DNA of 62,229 bases from Streptosporangium minutum (GTDB taxonomy: Bacteria; Actinomycetota; Actinomycetes; Streptosporangiales; Streptosporangiaceae), in assembly GCF_002149035.1 (NCBI RefSeq), contig NZ_NGFP01000009.1:9414-71642 (forward strand), read 5' to 3'. Every line of letters starts with the position of its first letter. Position 1 is the stretch's first letter. The notes under the pieces are model-generated. The model searched no databases, was not told where the DNA came from, and saw only the letters and a program-made list of their open reading frames with translations. Positions 49,573 through 57,972 of this stretch are shown one piece after another. The position numbers were made by a program, and so were the translations under genes.

Positions 49573-51098
49573 CATTCCTCACGCGCGGGTGGGCCGTCCT
49601 GCTGCTCGGCCTCCGGGTCCTCGCCGGTCATCTCGCCGGGCAGCGCGAACGGGTCCATCACCGGGGCCGGCTGATCCGCCTTGATCTTCGCGACCTCCTC
49701 GGCCACCTGTGGGTCATCCCAGTCGGGATGCGCCATACGGACCTTGGTGTCGGTGCTGGCCGCCATGGCGTCGGACAGCATTTGGATGGTGCGGGCCACG
49801 CTCTCGGCGTCCTGGGAGACGGCCGCCCCGAACTCGATGGCCGGCACCTCGGGGAGTGCGTTGGACCAGCCGAGGGCCTTGTCGAGGGCGAGCATGGCCT
49901 CGGTGATGCGGCGCAGCGCGGGCTTCCAGTACTGCGCTTTCCGGTCCCGTGTGATCATCGATCGGCGCTCCCGCGCGGTCACCTCGGTCGCAGTGGCCGC
50001 GGCTTCCCCCGCGAGCCCGAAGGACTGGGCGGAGTAGCCGGCGCTCCGTACGGCCTGCTCGATGATGGCCTGCATGGTCTGCTGGTGCTCGGCGACGCGG
50101 ATGGAGAACTGGTTGAGCGTGATGCCGCCGCCCTGTGTCGGGTCCATGGTGAGCTCTTGCCAGACCTCGCGGTCGGCGTCGAACGCGGCACCGTTCCCGG
50201 GGCCCAGGTTCTGCAGGTAGCCGGAGGGGACGATGAGGCGGGCGCGGGCGAGCCGGATGTCCCGCATCCACGATGTCCACGTGGTGTCGAGCGCGTCGAA
50301 CAGATCGAAGCAGGGGGAGGCGTAGTCCGAGCGCCCGTACGGCTGGCCGCGGTGCTTGCGATTGGGCCGCATGTTGGGGACGTGGGTGGCGGTGAGCAGC
50401 GGGATGCCGGTTGCCTGCCTACCGTCTGCGTCGACCACAGAGGCGAGGTGCGCGGTGTCGAGCCGGTCGTCGAGCGGCAGCTGCTGGCCGAGGTGCGTGC
50501 TCGTGCCCTCGAACACCGCGTAGGAGATGTAGCCAGACTCGTGGTGCTCCAGCAGCCGGACGACCTGCTCACCGGAGCGCTCCAGCTCGCGCCAGAACGT
50601 GACCTCGGTCAGGCGACCCCACCGGAAGACCGGGATGGCGGCGTCGCCGTGCTCGACGGCCAGGATCGGCCGCTTCGCCACGTCCTGGTCCCAGGCGAGT
50701 TTCAGGTAGACGTCGCCGAGCGCGGAGTCGACCTCGGCGGCCTCCAGCAGGCGCATGTGGACGCCGCCCTCTTCGAGGATCTCGTCCAGCCGGTCCTGCG
50801 TCGCCGGGTCGTCCACGGTGAACGTGGGCGGCTCGCTGAACATGAGGTCGGCCGAGGTGGCGGCGATGTCGCCGGCGAGGGGGATGTGCAGGCGGGTCTC
50901 GTGCCGGGTGAGATCCCGGGTCTGCGCCCAGAGGTGTTGGACGTACTCCTGGCGGTCGCGGCCGCGGACGAGGCGGGTGCCGTACAGGTCGGCGAGACGG
51001 GTCTTGTCGCCGGCGTACCAGGCGTCTGCTTCGTCGTAGTCGGTGTAGATGTCGGTGAGGTTGGGGGGCGGCCAGGTGCCGCCGCTCGGCAGCGGCAT
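49572..51098 (-). CDS. Portal protein (SPP1 Gp6-like)
   Basis: 508 residues. DEADAWYAGDKTRLADLYGT, then HETRLHIPLAGDIAATSADL, the region IYVL-free but with SDYASPCFDLFDALDTTWTS, QFSIRVAEHQQTMQAIIEQA, and a C-terminal acidic helix (DPFALPGEMTGEDPEAEQQD). The pattern matches SPP1-type portals, the dodecameric ring for DNA entry. It is placed between terminase and MuF, the standard order. Confidence 0.88.
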   Translation of the reverse strand: MPLPSGGTWPPPNLTDIYTDYDEADAWYAGDKTRLADLYGTRLVRGRDRQEYVQHLWAQTRDLTRHETRLHIPLAGDIAATSADLMFSEPPTFTVDDPATQDRLDEILEEGGVHMRLLEAAEVDSALGDVYLKLAWDQDVAKRPILAVEHGDAAIPVFRWGRLTEVTFWRELERSGEQVVRLLEHHESGYISYAVFEGTSTHLGQQLPLDDRLDTAHLASVVDADGRQATGIPLLTATHVPNMRPNRKHRGQPYGRSDYASPCFDLFDALDTTWTSWMRDIRLARARLIVPSGYLQNLGPGNGAAFDADREVWQELTMDPTQGGGITLNQFSIRVAEHQQTMQAIIEQAVRSAGYSAQSFGLAGEAAATATEVTARERRSMITRDRKAQYWKPALRRITEAMLALDKALGWSNALPEVPAIEFGAAVSQDAESVARTIQMLSDAMAASTDTKVRMAHPDWDDPQVAEEVAKIKADQPAPVMDPFALPGEMTGEDPEAEQQDGPPAREE

Positions 51099-51111
51099 CG
51101 TGCACGTCCTC

Positions 51112-51525
51112 TCAGTCGAGCGGGTAGCGCGCCCGGATCTCGGCGGCTTCGGACAAGAGGACGGGACGGCCGTCAGCGTGACGGCACATGTCGTTGACCG
51201 CGTGGCCGCCGTATGGGCAGCACTGGCGGGGCCCTACCTCGACGGGGAGCGTCGCAATCTCGGCAGGTTCACCCGGCGCGGGCTCGGCGGGCGGTGTCCA
51301 GCCGAGCGCGACCAACGCGGCGTGGGTCTTGTCGGGCACGGTGACGATGGCCTCGCCGTCGACGTCGACCTCTCGGATGATGAGGTCGAGGGTGATCGTG
51401 GGGAGCTCGTTGACGGCGGTGTGAAGGTCGAGGGCCCGGATGCCGGTGAGCTTCTGGCCGTCGACCTCGACGGTGGAGCCGAGGAAGCCGGGGGTGAGGT
51501 GCAGCTTGGCGGTACGCGCGGCCAT
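51112..51525 (-). CDS. Hypothetical phage protein upstream of the portal
   Basis: 137 residues; KLHLTPGFLGSTVEVDGQKL and DLHTAVNELPTITLDLIIRE form a beta-rich domain, then a CCPYGGHAVNDMCRH segment with four Cys/His candidates for metal binding. The ATG at 51525 overlaps the previous stop (ATGA). Function unknown; it is packaged in the late operon. Confidence 0.6.
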   Translation of the reverse strand: MAARTAKLHLTPGFLGSTVEVDGQKLTGIRALDLHTAVNELPTITLDLIIREVDVDGEAIVTVPDKTHAALVALGWTPPAEPAPGEPAEIATLPVEVGPRQCCPYGGHAVNDMCRHADGRPVLLSEAAEIRARYPLD

Positions 51526-51743
51526 CAGGGCTTGTCCAGCGCGGCACGGACGAAGCAGTCCTTCGCCTCCAACAGCTTCCGCAGACCGGCAGTGAGCTCC
51601 GGGCCGTCGGGCAGCTGCTCGATCATCTCGTGGGCGAGGTCGTGGCACGGCTTACTGGCCGCCTGCAGCTTCGGGGGCAGGTGCTCGAATTCGAAGTAGC
51701 TGACGATCCGGTAGGTCGAGGCGCTGCGTCCGGCAGAAAGCAC
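51525..51743 (-). CDS. Hypothetical small phage protein
   Basis: 72 residues: YFEFEHLPPKLQAASKPCHD then LAHEMIEQLPDGPELTAGLR and KLLEAKDCFVRAALDKP, a helical pattern often seen in actinophages upstream of structural genes, function unassigned. A GTG at 51743 with TGGAG seven bases upstream is preferred over the longer ATG at 51806. Confidence 0.6.
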   Translation of the reverse strand: MLSAGRSASTYRIVSYFEFEHLPPKLQAASKPCHDLAHEMIEQLPDGPELTAGLRKLLEAKDCFVRAALDKP

Positions 51744-51828
51744 GAGGAACTCCAGAGGGGTTGAAGATCGGGATTTAACAACTACCGGGAATGGAGATTC
51801 CCGCAAGCTAGTGCTGCTAGAGCGGCGC

Positions 51829-53100
51829 TCACGCGGCCAGTCGGAGCGCTGGGCGGATGAGCGGACGCCACATCCATGCTGAGGAATGCACGCCGTACCG
51901 CAACGCGTCTGTGCTGTGGTCGTCGACCTTGATGGGCTTGTCCTCGCCGCGCTCGGCCGCCTTGTCGTCCCATGAGTAGCTGGGCAGCTCGGCGAGCAGA
52001 CCCTCGCAGGATCGGTGGATGCGGAGCTGGTCGGCGCCCAGCAGCGTGGACACCGTGCGGATGCCGTCGAGCACCGAGTTATCGGCGGCCGAGACGTTGG
52101 GCACCTGGTCGCGCCAGAGCTGCGTCATGAACGACGCAGCCGAGGGGTCAACGTAGATGCGTTCCGGTGTGATGCCGAGCGCGCGGCCCTGCTCACCCGG
52201 CCGGCGGATCCCGGCGAGCCAGCTCCGAAGGTTCAGCGAGTACTCGCCGTCGGTGAGCTGCCGGCGAGCCAGCTTCGAGTCGTACCGGTACTCGGAGACG
52301 ACATGCAGGCGCCGATCCTCGCCCAAGCCGATCGCCAGCCCAGCGAAAGCATTCACCGTTCCGTAGTCGATGCCCACGCTGAACCAGCGGTCAATCGCAG
52401 GCAGCTCGTCGACGACGTGGCGGGCCTCGTCGAACATGTCGAACACGGCACCCTCGGCCAAGCACCAGTCGCCGAGGATGAACCGCCGATACCAGAGCCC
52501 CACGTACTCCTGCTTGAGCGAGGCGACATAGGCAGGATCAAGAGCGGGGTTGTCGTCGAGCGTGAAGTGCCAGTGCCGTAGGTCGAGTTCGCCAGCGCGA
52601 AGGATGAACTTCTTACGCGCCCAGTGGGCCGGCCCATCGGGGTTCGTCGTCGCGAACACCTTCGCCCCAGGTACGGACAGGCGGGCCAGCAGCTGGGCGA
52701 AGAAGGACTCCGGCAACAGGGTGAGCTCGTCGACGTAGGCGCCGGCCGCGGTCAACCCTCGGAGGCGGCCTTCGGCGCGGGCGTCGTTGGCGGTGATGAC
52801 CTCGATCTGGCGGCCGAGAATCGTGGCCGTGGACGCGCCGCGCGTGTAGTGAACGTGGCGGGCGACGTCGCCGAACAAGGCCGGATCCTGCAGCGGGCCC
52901 AGCACGTTGCGAGCCACCGTGTCCAACGTCTTGCCGCTGATGACGAGCGCACCGCCGCGGGGGGCTTGGGCGACATACATCAACCAGCGCAGCAGGGAGG
53001 AGATCGTCTTGCCGGACCGTACGGCGCCGGACCAAATGTTGATGCGCGCCGTGCTGTGGGCGATCGAGCGCTCTTGCAGGTCACTCAGTCGGGGTGTCAC
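51829..53100 (-). CDS. Terminase large subunit
   Basis: 423 residues. ATPase with Walker A GAVRSGKT at 25-32, Walker B-like AAGAYVDELTLLPE, coupling motif KVFATTNPDGPAH, then an RNase H-like nuclease (VGIDYGTVNAFAGLAIGL; RIYVDPSAASFMTQLW; VDDHSTDALRYGVHS). It packages DNA into the prohead. The GTG at 53100 overlaps the small-subunit stop by 20 bases; the longer in-frame extension to 53214 is antisense to the small subunit and not protein-like. Confidence 0.93.
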   Translation of the reverse strand: MTPRLSDLQERSIAHSTARINIWSGAVRSGKTISSLLRWLMYVAQAPRGGALVISGKTLDTVARNVLGPLQDPALFGDVARHVHYTRGASTATILGRQIEVITANDARAEGRLRGLTAAGAYVDELTLLPESFFAQLLARLSVPGAKVFATTNPDGPAHWARKKFILRAGELDLRHWHFTLDDNPALDPAYVASLKQEYVGLWYRRFILGDWCLAEGAVFDMFDEARHVVDELPAIDRWFSVGIDYGTVNAFAGLAIGLGEDRRLHVVSEYRYDSKLARRQLTDGEYSLNLRSWLAGIRRPGEQGRALGITPERIYVDPSAASFMTQLWRDQVPNVSAADNSVLDGIRTVSTLLGADQLRIHRSCEGLLAELPSYSWDDKAAERGEDKPIKVDDHSTDALRYGVHSSAWMWRPLIRPALRLAA

Positions 53101-53527
53101 CGTGGCGCCCTTGCATGTCGGCGAACATGGCGCCCAAGAGGCTGACGGCCTGCTCAGCGCCGGAACCAGAGTCGTGCTTCTCGATGGCGACATGCTTGTC
53201 GATGAGGACGCCATAGGTGATGGCGAGGTCGCGTAGAGCGGAGCCGGGGAGCGTCTTGCGGATTTCCGCGAGGGCCTCTTCAGCGGCTTCGAGTGATCCG
53301 GAGGCGAGTTGTGTGCGTCGAGCCTTGTTGTCGATGACGCGAGCTTCGGTCGCTTTTTGGGTTTTCTCCCGGGAGAAGGGCGAGTCGATTCCGGCGTCTG
53401 CGGCGATCTTGCTGACGGTCGTGGTGCTTACTTCGTGATCGCGGGCGATCTGTCCTCTCGACTTCTCACCAGCGCGGATGTCCTTGAGGATCGCGGCGCG
53501 TGTGGTGTCGGGGATGGGGGCAGGCAC
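53081..53527 (-). CDS. Terminase small subunit
   Basis: 148 residues. Helix-turn-helix at ~20-45 (GQIARDHEVSTTTVSKIAAD), a basic middle, and helical C-terminus (SGSLEAAEEALAEIRKTLPG). Position directly before TerL and the DNA-binding N-terminus identify it. Small subunits recognise packaging sites. First gene of the late operon, 28 bases after a terminator hairpin. Confidence 0.85.
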   Translation of the reverse strand: MPAPIPDTTRAAILKDIRAGEKSRGQIARDHEVSTTTVSKIAADAGIDSPFSREKTQKATEARVIDNKARRTQLASGSLEAAEEALAEIRKTLPGSALRDLAITYGVLIDKHVAIEKHDSGSGAEQAVSLLGAMFADMQGRHGDTPTE

Positions 53528-53554
53528 ACGCGCTCACCCCCGGAAATGCGGAAA

Positions 53555-53574
53555 GCCCCGCACTGAGGCGGGGC
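53555..53574 (-). terminator. Terminator separating early and late operons
   Basis: GCCCCGC-CTCAGT-GCGGGGC followed by TTT in the leftward direction, between the 53646 gene and the terminase. It would end early transcripts, so the late operon needs its own promoter or anti-termination. Confidence 0.75.
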
Positions 53575-53645
53575 CTGATTCGCTAACTGTGACGAGGTTA
53601 CGCTCCTACAGCATGTCACCTCACTGATCATTACGGCAAGTCGGG

Positions 53646-54497
53646 TCAACTCGCCTTGCGCACACTGGTGGGATCCATCAGCTCCAGCACGTCCCCGACC
53701 CGGAACAGGGCTCGGCCGCGGGCGTCAGTCGTGCGGGGGATGAGCTTCTTCCTGCTGACCCAGGTGTACAGCAGGGCGGGGGCGATAGGCCGCACGAGCG
53801 TGGTCAGCGCACGGGCGACGTCAGGGGCGGGCAACTCCAGGTCCTCCACCGCGCCGAGCATCCACAGCTGCCGGTCCTTCACCCGGTAGCGCAGCCGCTG
53901 GCCGTCGTCGTCCACACAGACGGGGCAGGCCACCATCACCGCGTCGGGGCGGGCGTACATGTCGCTGCCGCACTCGTCGCAGGGGCCGGCGTAGACCTGG
54001 TCGGCGGGCCGGTCCACGGCCTTACGGGCCTGCCGTACGGCTTCGGTGAGCTCCTCGACGGCCTCCGCGGCGGCTTCGCGGCGCAGCAGCGCCTTGCTGT
54101 GCCAGATCAGCCACCGGGCGATGGCCGCCATGTCATCGGCAGGGCCGCGGCCGAGGCTCGCGTACTCACACGTCATGTGCTCGCACGCCTGCCCGCACAG
54201 CGGCCCCTGCAGCGTCTGCACGCCGGCGCTGAGCATGCGGGCCCAGCCGACGAGCGCGCTCTTGAGGATGAATCCGGCTTCCCGCGCCCGCTCGTCCCAC
54301 GGCATGGGCGTCTCGGCTCCGCGACGGCCGCCGCCGCCCATGCGGGTCTGCCGGGTCAGGGCGAGGTCGAGGTGGTGGGCGAGGGAGGGCACGTCCGCGA
54401 GGTCGCGCACCAGCCCGGCCGAGCAGGCGCCGCACACCTGGACCGAGCCGGGCATCATTCGGTCGCACCAGATGACCGGGCACGGCATGGAGCTCAC
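53646..54497 (-). CDS. Zinc-finger/helix-turn-helix phage regulator-like protein
   Basis: 283 residues. Cys pairs at both ends of the first domain (CPVIWCDR; VCGACSAG), a second Cys4 ribbon (GPCDECGSDMYARPDAVM; VACPVCVDDDG), and a C-terminal MerR-like helix (LYTWVSRKKLIPRTTDARGR, then ALFRVGDVLELMD). Last gene of the early operon and immediately before the late operon, so it is a candidate late-gene activator. Starts at a GTG with AGGGGGAACC upstream. Confidence 0.65.
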   Translation of the reverse strand: MSSMPCPVIWCDRMMPGSVQVCGACSAGLVRDLADVPSLAHHLDLALTRQTRMGGGGRRGAETPMPWDERAREAGFILKSALVGWARMLSAGVQTLQGPLCGQACEHMTCEYASLGRGPADDMAAIARWLIWHSKALLRREAAAEAVEELTEAVRQARKAVDRPADQVYAGPCDECGSDMYARPDAVMVACPVCVDDDGQRLRYRVKDRQLWMLGAVEDLELPAPDVARALTTLVRPIAPALLYTWVSRKKLIPRTTDARGRALFRVGDVLELMDPTSVRKAS

Positions 54498-54615
54498 TGG
54501 TTCCCCCTGAAAGTCGTACGGCTGTGCTGGAGGGGGGAACGAATCGTTCCCCTCTCGGTGAGCTGCGCTGATAGGAGGGACGCACGGCTGTGACGGCCGT
54601 GCGTCCCCGAGTGGA

Positions 54616-55320
54616 TCAGGAGTCGGGCGAGAGGATGCCGGACGGGCCGCGGCGGGCCTTCTTCAGCGCTTCCTCTTCGGTGAGGTCGCTGTGGAACAGC
54701 TCGACGCCCGGCGCCGGGGTGCCGTCGGCGTGGTAGGCGGTCAGCCCCTTGAGCTTGTCGCCCCACACCTTCCGCATCCCGTGGGCGAAGGCGTCCATCG
54801 TGTTGTTCATGTACTCCTGGCCCCACGGGCTGCAGCTGAGGAGCAGCGGGAGCCGATCGTTGCTGATCAGCCAGTCGCCATAGGCGGACCAGCGGCGGCC
54901 TCCAGCGTCGGGCTTGGCCTCCGGGTTGTCCTGGACGAAGGAGAAGTGAAGGTCGAGGTAGTCGCGCATGCACTCGTAGCCGAGACGGCCGTCTCCGCGC
55001 TCCTCATCGTGCTCACGCTGGTCCCTCACGGCGTAGCCGTACTGGAGACGCGCCCACTCGTCCGCCTGCCAGACCGGCATGCCGAGCTGGGCAGCGACCT
55101 CGCTGATCAACAGGTACTTGTTGTCGCGGCTGGTGAAGTGGACGGGCGCCTCTCCGAAGCCGGCGAGGTCGATAACCATGCCGTGGACGGCGGTGAGTGG
55201 GGTGGTCTTGGCGAAGTGCTCCAGGCGCTGGACGGCGCGAGAGATCTGCTCTTCGGGCCCCTCGTCGAGGAGGTACTCCTCGTTCGCGGTGACAATGGTT
55301 GTGGCGAAGGCTATGAACAC
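54616..55320 (-). CDS. Hypothetical early phage protein
   Basis: 234 residues: TIVTANEEYLLDEGPEEQIS, RAVQRLEHFAKTTPLTAVHG, RRWSAYGDWLISNDRLPLLL, and a C-terminal LTEEEALKKARRGPSGIL. Mixed alpha/beta, no signal or catalytic motif. A GTG at 55320 with AAGGGA at normal spacing is the likely start; upstream frame sequence is Arg/Pro-rich antisense noise. Confidence 0.6.
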   Translation of the reverse strand: MFIAFATTIVTANEEYLLDEGPEEQISRAVQRLEHFAKTTPLTAVHGMVIDLAGFGEAPVHFTSRDNKYLLISEVAAQLGMPVWQADEWARLQYGYAVRDQREHDEERGDGRLGYECMRDYLDLHFSFVQDNPEAKPDAGGRRWSAYGDWLISNDRLPLLLSCSPWGQEYMNNTMDAFAHGMRKVWGDKLKGLTAYHADGTPAPGVELFHSDLTEEEALKKARRGPSGILSPDS

Positions 55321-55403
55321 GAGGCGATTCCCTTCGTTCGTGCTGGTCGTGCGATCCTTGGGGTGGCCGCCCTCGCTACCGACGAGGGCGGCCTTACTGC
55401 TGT

Positions 55404-55649
55404 TCACGGGGTGTGGGTCTCGCGGATGTGTCGCAGGTCGTCGGTCATGTGCTTGAGTCGCGCGGCCTGGTCGGTGATCCACGCCGTTTCCTGCTCGGTG
55501 CGCTGCCGCCGCTCCTCGGCGTAGGCGGCACGGTCGGCGTGGGCCTGGCGAAGGAGCCGGCGGGTCTCGCGGATGTCGGTCCGCTGAAGTCCGACGACGA
55601 CGAGCAGGACGTAGACAGCGCCGAGGAGGAGCTGCTCCAGGACGGTCAC
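55404..55649 (-). CDS. Small single-pass membrane protein with coiled coil
   Basis: 81 residues: one N-terminal membrane helix (LEQLLLGAVYVLLVVVGL), then a highly charged helix rich in Arg/Glu. GTG at 55649 overlaps the previous stop by 4 bases. Placement among early genes could suggest superinfection exclusion, but that is speculative. Confidence 0.58.
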   Translation of the reverse strand: MTVLEQLLLGAVYVLLVVVGLQRTDIRETRRLLRQAHADRAAYAEERRQRTEQETAWITDQAARLKHMTDDLRHIRETHTP

Positions 55650-55849
55650 AGGACACCTCTGTCGGTGGCGAGGTTGGCCTGGCGCTCCCGGATCAGTTCC
55701 AACACCTCGGCCGCGTGCCGGATACAGATCTGAACGGCGTTGGGGTCGGAGTCGAGGGCGGGGTTGGCGCACGGGTTGCCCCGGCGGCTGTACATCCGGC
55801 AGCGGGACTCACGATCCGGCGAGGCGACCGCGGTCTTCGTGGTGGTCAT
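55646..55849 (-). CDS. Small Cys-containing early protein
   Basis: 67 residues. ESRCRMYSRRGNPCANPALD and VQICIRHAAEVLELIRERQA: three Cys and a His could form a zinc site ('C-R-x-Y-S-R-x-G-x-P-C-x-N'). Similar small zinc-binding-type proteins are common in actinophage early regions. Overlaps both neighbours by 4 bases. Confidence 0.58.
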   Translation of the reverse strand: MTTTKTAVASPDRESRCRMYSRRGNPCANPALDSDPNAVQICIRHAAEVLELIRERQANLATDRGVL

Positions 55850-56145
55850 CGGACATCATCCAGCTCTCGCAGGAGGCGCTCAGCAGCCTGGACGTACGTG
55901 AGGTTGTGGCGCTTGCGAATGAAGCCGATGACGTCGCCACCATCGACGCAGCCGAAGCAGATCCACAAGCCGCGCTGCGGGAGGACCTTGATCTCGTGGG
56001 TTGAGTCCTTCGGCTGGAAGGGGCAGGGGCCAGCGAGGTGGCCATCGTCGGTCCTGTGGAGCGGCACGTAGTCGCTGACGATCCCGTCGATCGGGGATGC
56101 CCGCTGGATGAGGAAGATTTCTCTATCGGAGAACGTGTTGATCAC
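55846..56145 (-). CDS. CHC2 zinc-finger protein (primase-type zinc-binding domain alone)
   Basis: 99 residues. The whole protein is a DnaG-like zinc-binding domain: Cys in GPCPFQPKDSTHEIKVLP, His after it, and a Cys pair in LWICFGCVDGGDVIGF. There is no polymerase (TOPRIM) part, so it may present DNA to the host primase or work with the neighbouring loader. GTG at 56145 with GAAGGGA upstream. Part of the replication operon. Confidence 0.75.
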   Translation of the reverse strand: MINTFSDREIFLIQRASPIDGIVSDYVPLHRTDDGHLAGPCPFQPKDSTHEIKVLPQRGLWICFGCVDGGDVIGFIRKRHNLTYVQAAERLLRELDDVR

Positions 56146-56162
56146 GGTGATCCCTTCGTGGG

Positions 56163-56894
56163 TTAGGCGCTCTTGCGCCGGTCGGGTCCGGTCATGGGGA
56201 CGACGTCGCAGCACTCGGAGAACCGGGACGCGACACGCGCGCCCACCTGATCAGCGAGAGCTTTCGGCGGGACGTTCGAGGTGACGATGAACGGCTTGGC
56301 ATGCGCGTACCTTTCATCGACGATCTCGTAGAGCTTCTCGGCGGTGAATTCGGACGGCTTCTCCGCCCCGATGTCGTCGATGACCAGCAGGCTGGTTTTC
56401 TGGGAGTCGACGATGGGCTGACGGGTCTGGTTGTTGCTGGGGCGCAGCTCGTCGAACAGGGTGGTTGCCCGGACGAACTTCACGGTCGGCGGGATGCGGC
56501 GCTGCTCGCCATAGTTCTCGCTGACGCGAGCCCTGGTGGGGGCGATTCCGGTGATGAGGCACCACGCCGCGAGTGCGGTGTAGGCGGTGTGGGTCTTGCC
56601 GACGCCGACGCTGCCCGTGATGTAGAGCCCTTCGGCATCGAGGCCCTTGTGGGTCCATTCCTCCACGCGGGGAGGCAGCGTGATCGGCTTACGGAAGCGG
56701 GGCGGGATGAACTCAAGCAGGGCCTGCATGATGCGGTCGCCCTGGCAGCCGGGGCAGCGGGCCGCCCGGAGGTGGCCATCCTCGGCTGAGACGTTCACCC
56801 AGCCGTCTCCCGAGCACCCCTCCGGGTGGGTGGGAACGGGGAGGTGGCGGAAGATCGAGATGGGCTCGTTGCGGTCATCCGAACTTGAGGTCAC
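56163..56894 (-). CDS. DnaC/IstB-like helicase loader ATPase
   Basis: 243 residues. N-terminal Cys-containing region (CSGDGWVNVSAEDGHLRAAR; CPGCQGDRI), Walker A TGSVGVGKTHTAYTALA, Walker B LLVIDDIGAEKPSEF, sensor/arginine region FIVTSNVPPKALADQVGARV ASRF. AAA+ loaders of this type place the replicative helicase at the origin. Its GTG at 56894 overlaps the initiator gene end by 20 bases, matching the lambda O-P order of initiator then loader. Confidence 0.88.
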   Translation of the reverse strand: MTSSSDDRNEPISIFRHLPVPTHPEGCSGDGWVNVSAEDGHLRAARCPGCQGDRIMQALLEFIPPRFRKPITLPPRVEEWTHKGLDAEGLYITGSVGVGKTHTAYTALAAWCLITGIAPTRARVSENYGEQRRIPPTVKFVRATTLFDELRPSNNQTRQPIVDSQKTSLLVIDDIGAEKPSEFTAEKLYEIVDERYAHAKPFIVTSNVPPKALADQVGARVASRFSECCDVVPMTGPDRRKSA

Positions 56895-57846
56895 GGTAAT
56901 CCTCTTCTGTGAATTTCTCGGGGTTGGCCCCAGGCGACTGGCTGCGGCCGGACTGTTGCGCTGAAGGTCGGGATGTAGCGACGCCACGGGATCCGCGGGA
57001 CTTCATCTCAAGATCGCTGTACTTCTCTCGGAACTTCGGCAGCGAGTGGAGGTGCTGGTGCCAGAAGAAGTCCCTCTGTGACCAGTCGAGGACGGCGAGA
57101 GCCTCCTGGAGGGGGATCTTGTCCTTGTCGAGCAGGAGCCGCGCCTCGGCACGCCATGGGTCAGGGGCTGCCGTCGGGCGCCGCCGGTAGTCCTTCTTGA
57201 TCAGCCACTCAAGGAGGCGGCTGCACAGCTCCTCGACGTCCGCCCGGGGCGGGGCGTCGTCGGTGGGCTTCTTGGCCTCCTTCGATTTCCGGGACGAAGA
57301 AGTTCTTTCTTTCTTAGCTTTTTGAGGGTGAGGGGATGGGGGGGACTCTCGTCCCGCCTCGTCCGACCTGGGAGAACTGTTTTCGTACCCCTCTTGAGCT
57401 GGGAAAAGACCCTCTTGAATTTCGGTGTCGAGGCGGGACGCTGATCCCTCCTCTGAAGGGTCAGGCGGGACTGTGGTCCCCCCTCCGAGGCGGGACGCTG
57501 ATCCCTCCTCTGGGTTCGAGGCGGGATGCTCGTCCCGCCTCAGGGGGGCGAATGCCGGGATGCGGAAGTTGGTCTGGACGTTCTCTCGCGCGAACACCGG
57601 CCGCCCATCCGAGCCCTGCCCGATCGGCACGCGGACTTCCAGCCCCCGTTTCGCAAGCCGCTGGAAGACTCGCCGGATGCTGTCCCACTGCAAGCCCGTC
57701 CGCTGGACAAGCTTGTCGGGGCCTGGCCAGCACACGCGCGTTTCGTCCCGGGCGTCCTCCGCGAGGACAACGAGCACCAGGCGCTCGGCCGGAGTCAGGT
57801 CCCTGGGCGCGTGATCCAGGACCTCGACGACGAGCTTTATCCCCAT
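56875..57846 (-). CDS. Replication initiator (wHTH N-terminus, DnaD-like C-terminus)
   Basis: 323 residues. A winged-helix domain at 1-95 (DLTPAERLVLVVLAEDARDE; WDSIRRVFQRLAKRGLEVRV), a low-complexity linker at ~105-200 with Ser/Glu/Gly/Lys, and a helical C-terminal domain (EELCSRLLEWLIKKDYRRRP; EALAVLDWSQRDFFWHQHL) like DnaD-type partners of helicase loaders. The linker DNA holds five palindromic iterons and an A+T-rich stretch, so the origin probably lies inside the gene. ATG at 57846 after AGGA. Confidence 0.82.
   Translation of the reverse strand: MGIKLVVEVLDHAPRDLTPAERLVLVVLAEDARDETRVCWPGPDKLVQRTGLQWDSIRRVFQRLAKRGLEVRVPIGQGSDGRPVFARENVQTNFRIPAFAPLRRDEHPASNPEEGSASRLGGGTTVPPDPSEEGSASRLDTEIQEGLFPAQEGYENSSPRSDEAGRESPPSPHPQKAKKERTSSSRKSKEAKKPTDDAPPRADVEELCSRLLEWLIKKDYRRRPTAAPDPWRAEARLLLDKDKIPLQEALAVLDWSQRDFFWHQHLHSLPKFREKYSDLEMKSRGSRGVATSRPSAQQSGRSQSPGANPEKFTEEDYRDLKFG
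57337..57541. repeat. Five palindromic iterons inside the initiator gene, probable replication origin
   Basis: Each site is 24 bp of form GAGGCGGGA-N6-TCCCGCCTC: 57337-57360, 57430-57453, 57462-57485, 57487-57510, 57518-57541; the last has perfect 9-bp arms. Spacing differs modulo 3, so the motif occupies all three reading frames and is conserved at DNA level rather than as protein. An A+T-rich tract at 57297-57325 and two CCCTCTTGA copies (57389, 57410) lie alongside, like an unwinding element. Confidence 0.8.
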
Positions 57847-57972
57847 CAAGAGGGGTCCTTTGCGCCGTTGAAGTAGTTGTTCATAGGTCCCCGCTCGCGC
57901 GTGTAGTCCTGTTTTCGGGTAGGGCGGACCGCCCGGCGTCCTAAAGCGGACGCCGGGCTTCAACGAGCAGGA

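Noticed and set aside
57337-57541. Interpretation of the repeats as a protein repeat or CRISPR-like array
   Set aside because: The 24-bp sites are palindromic, unevenly spaced and occupy three reading frames inside a gene. No repeat-spacer regularity or cas gene is present anywhere in the window.
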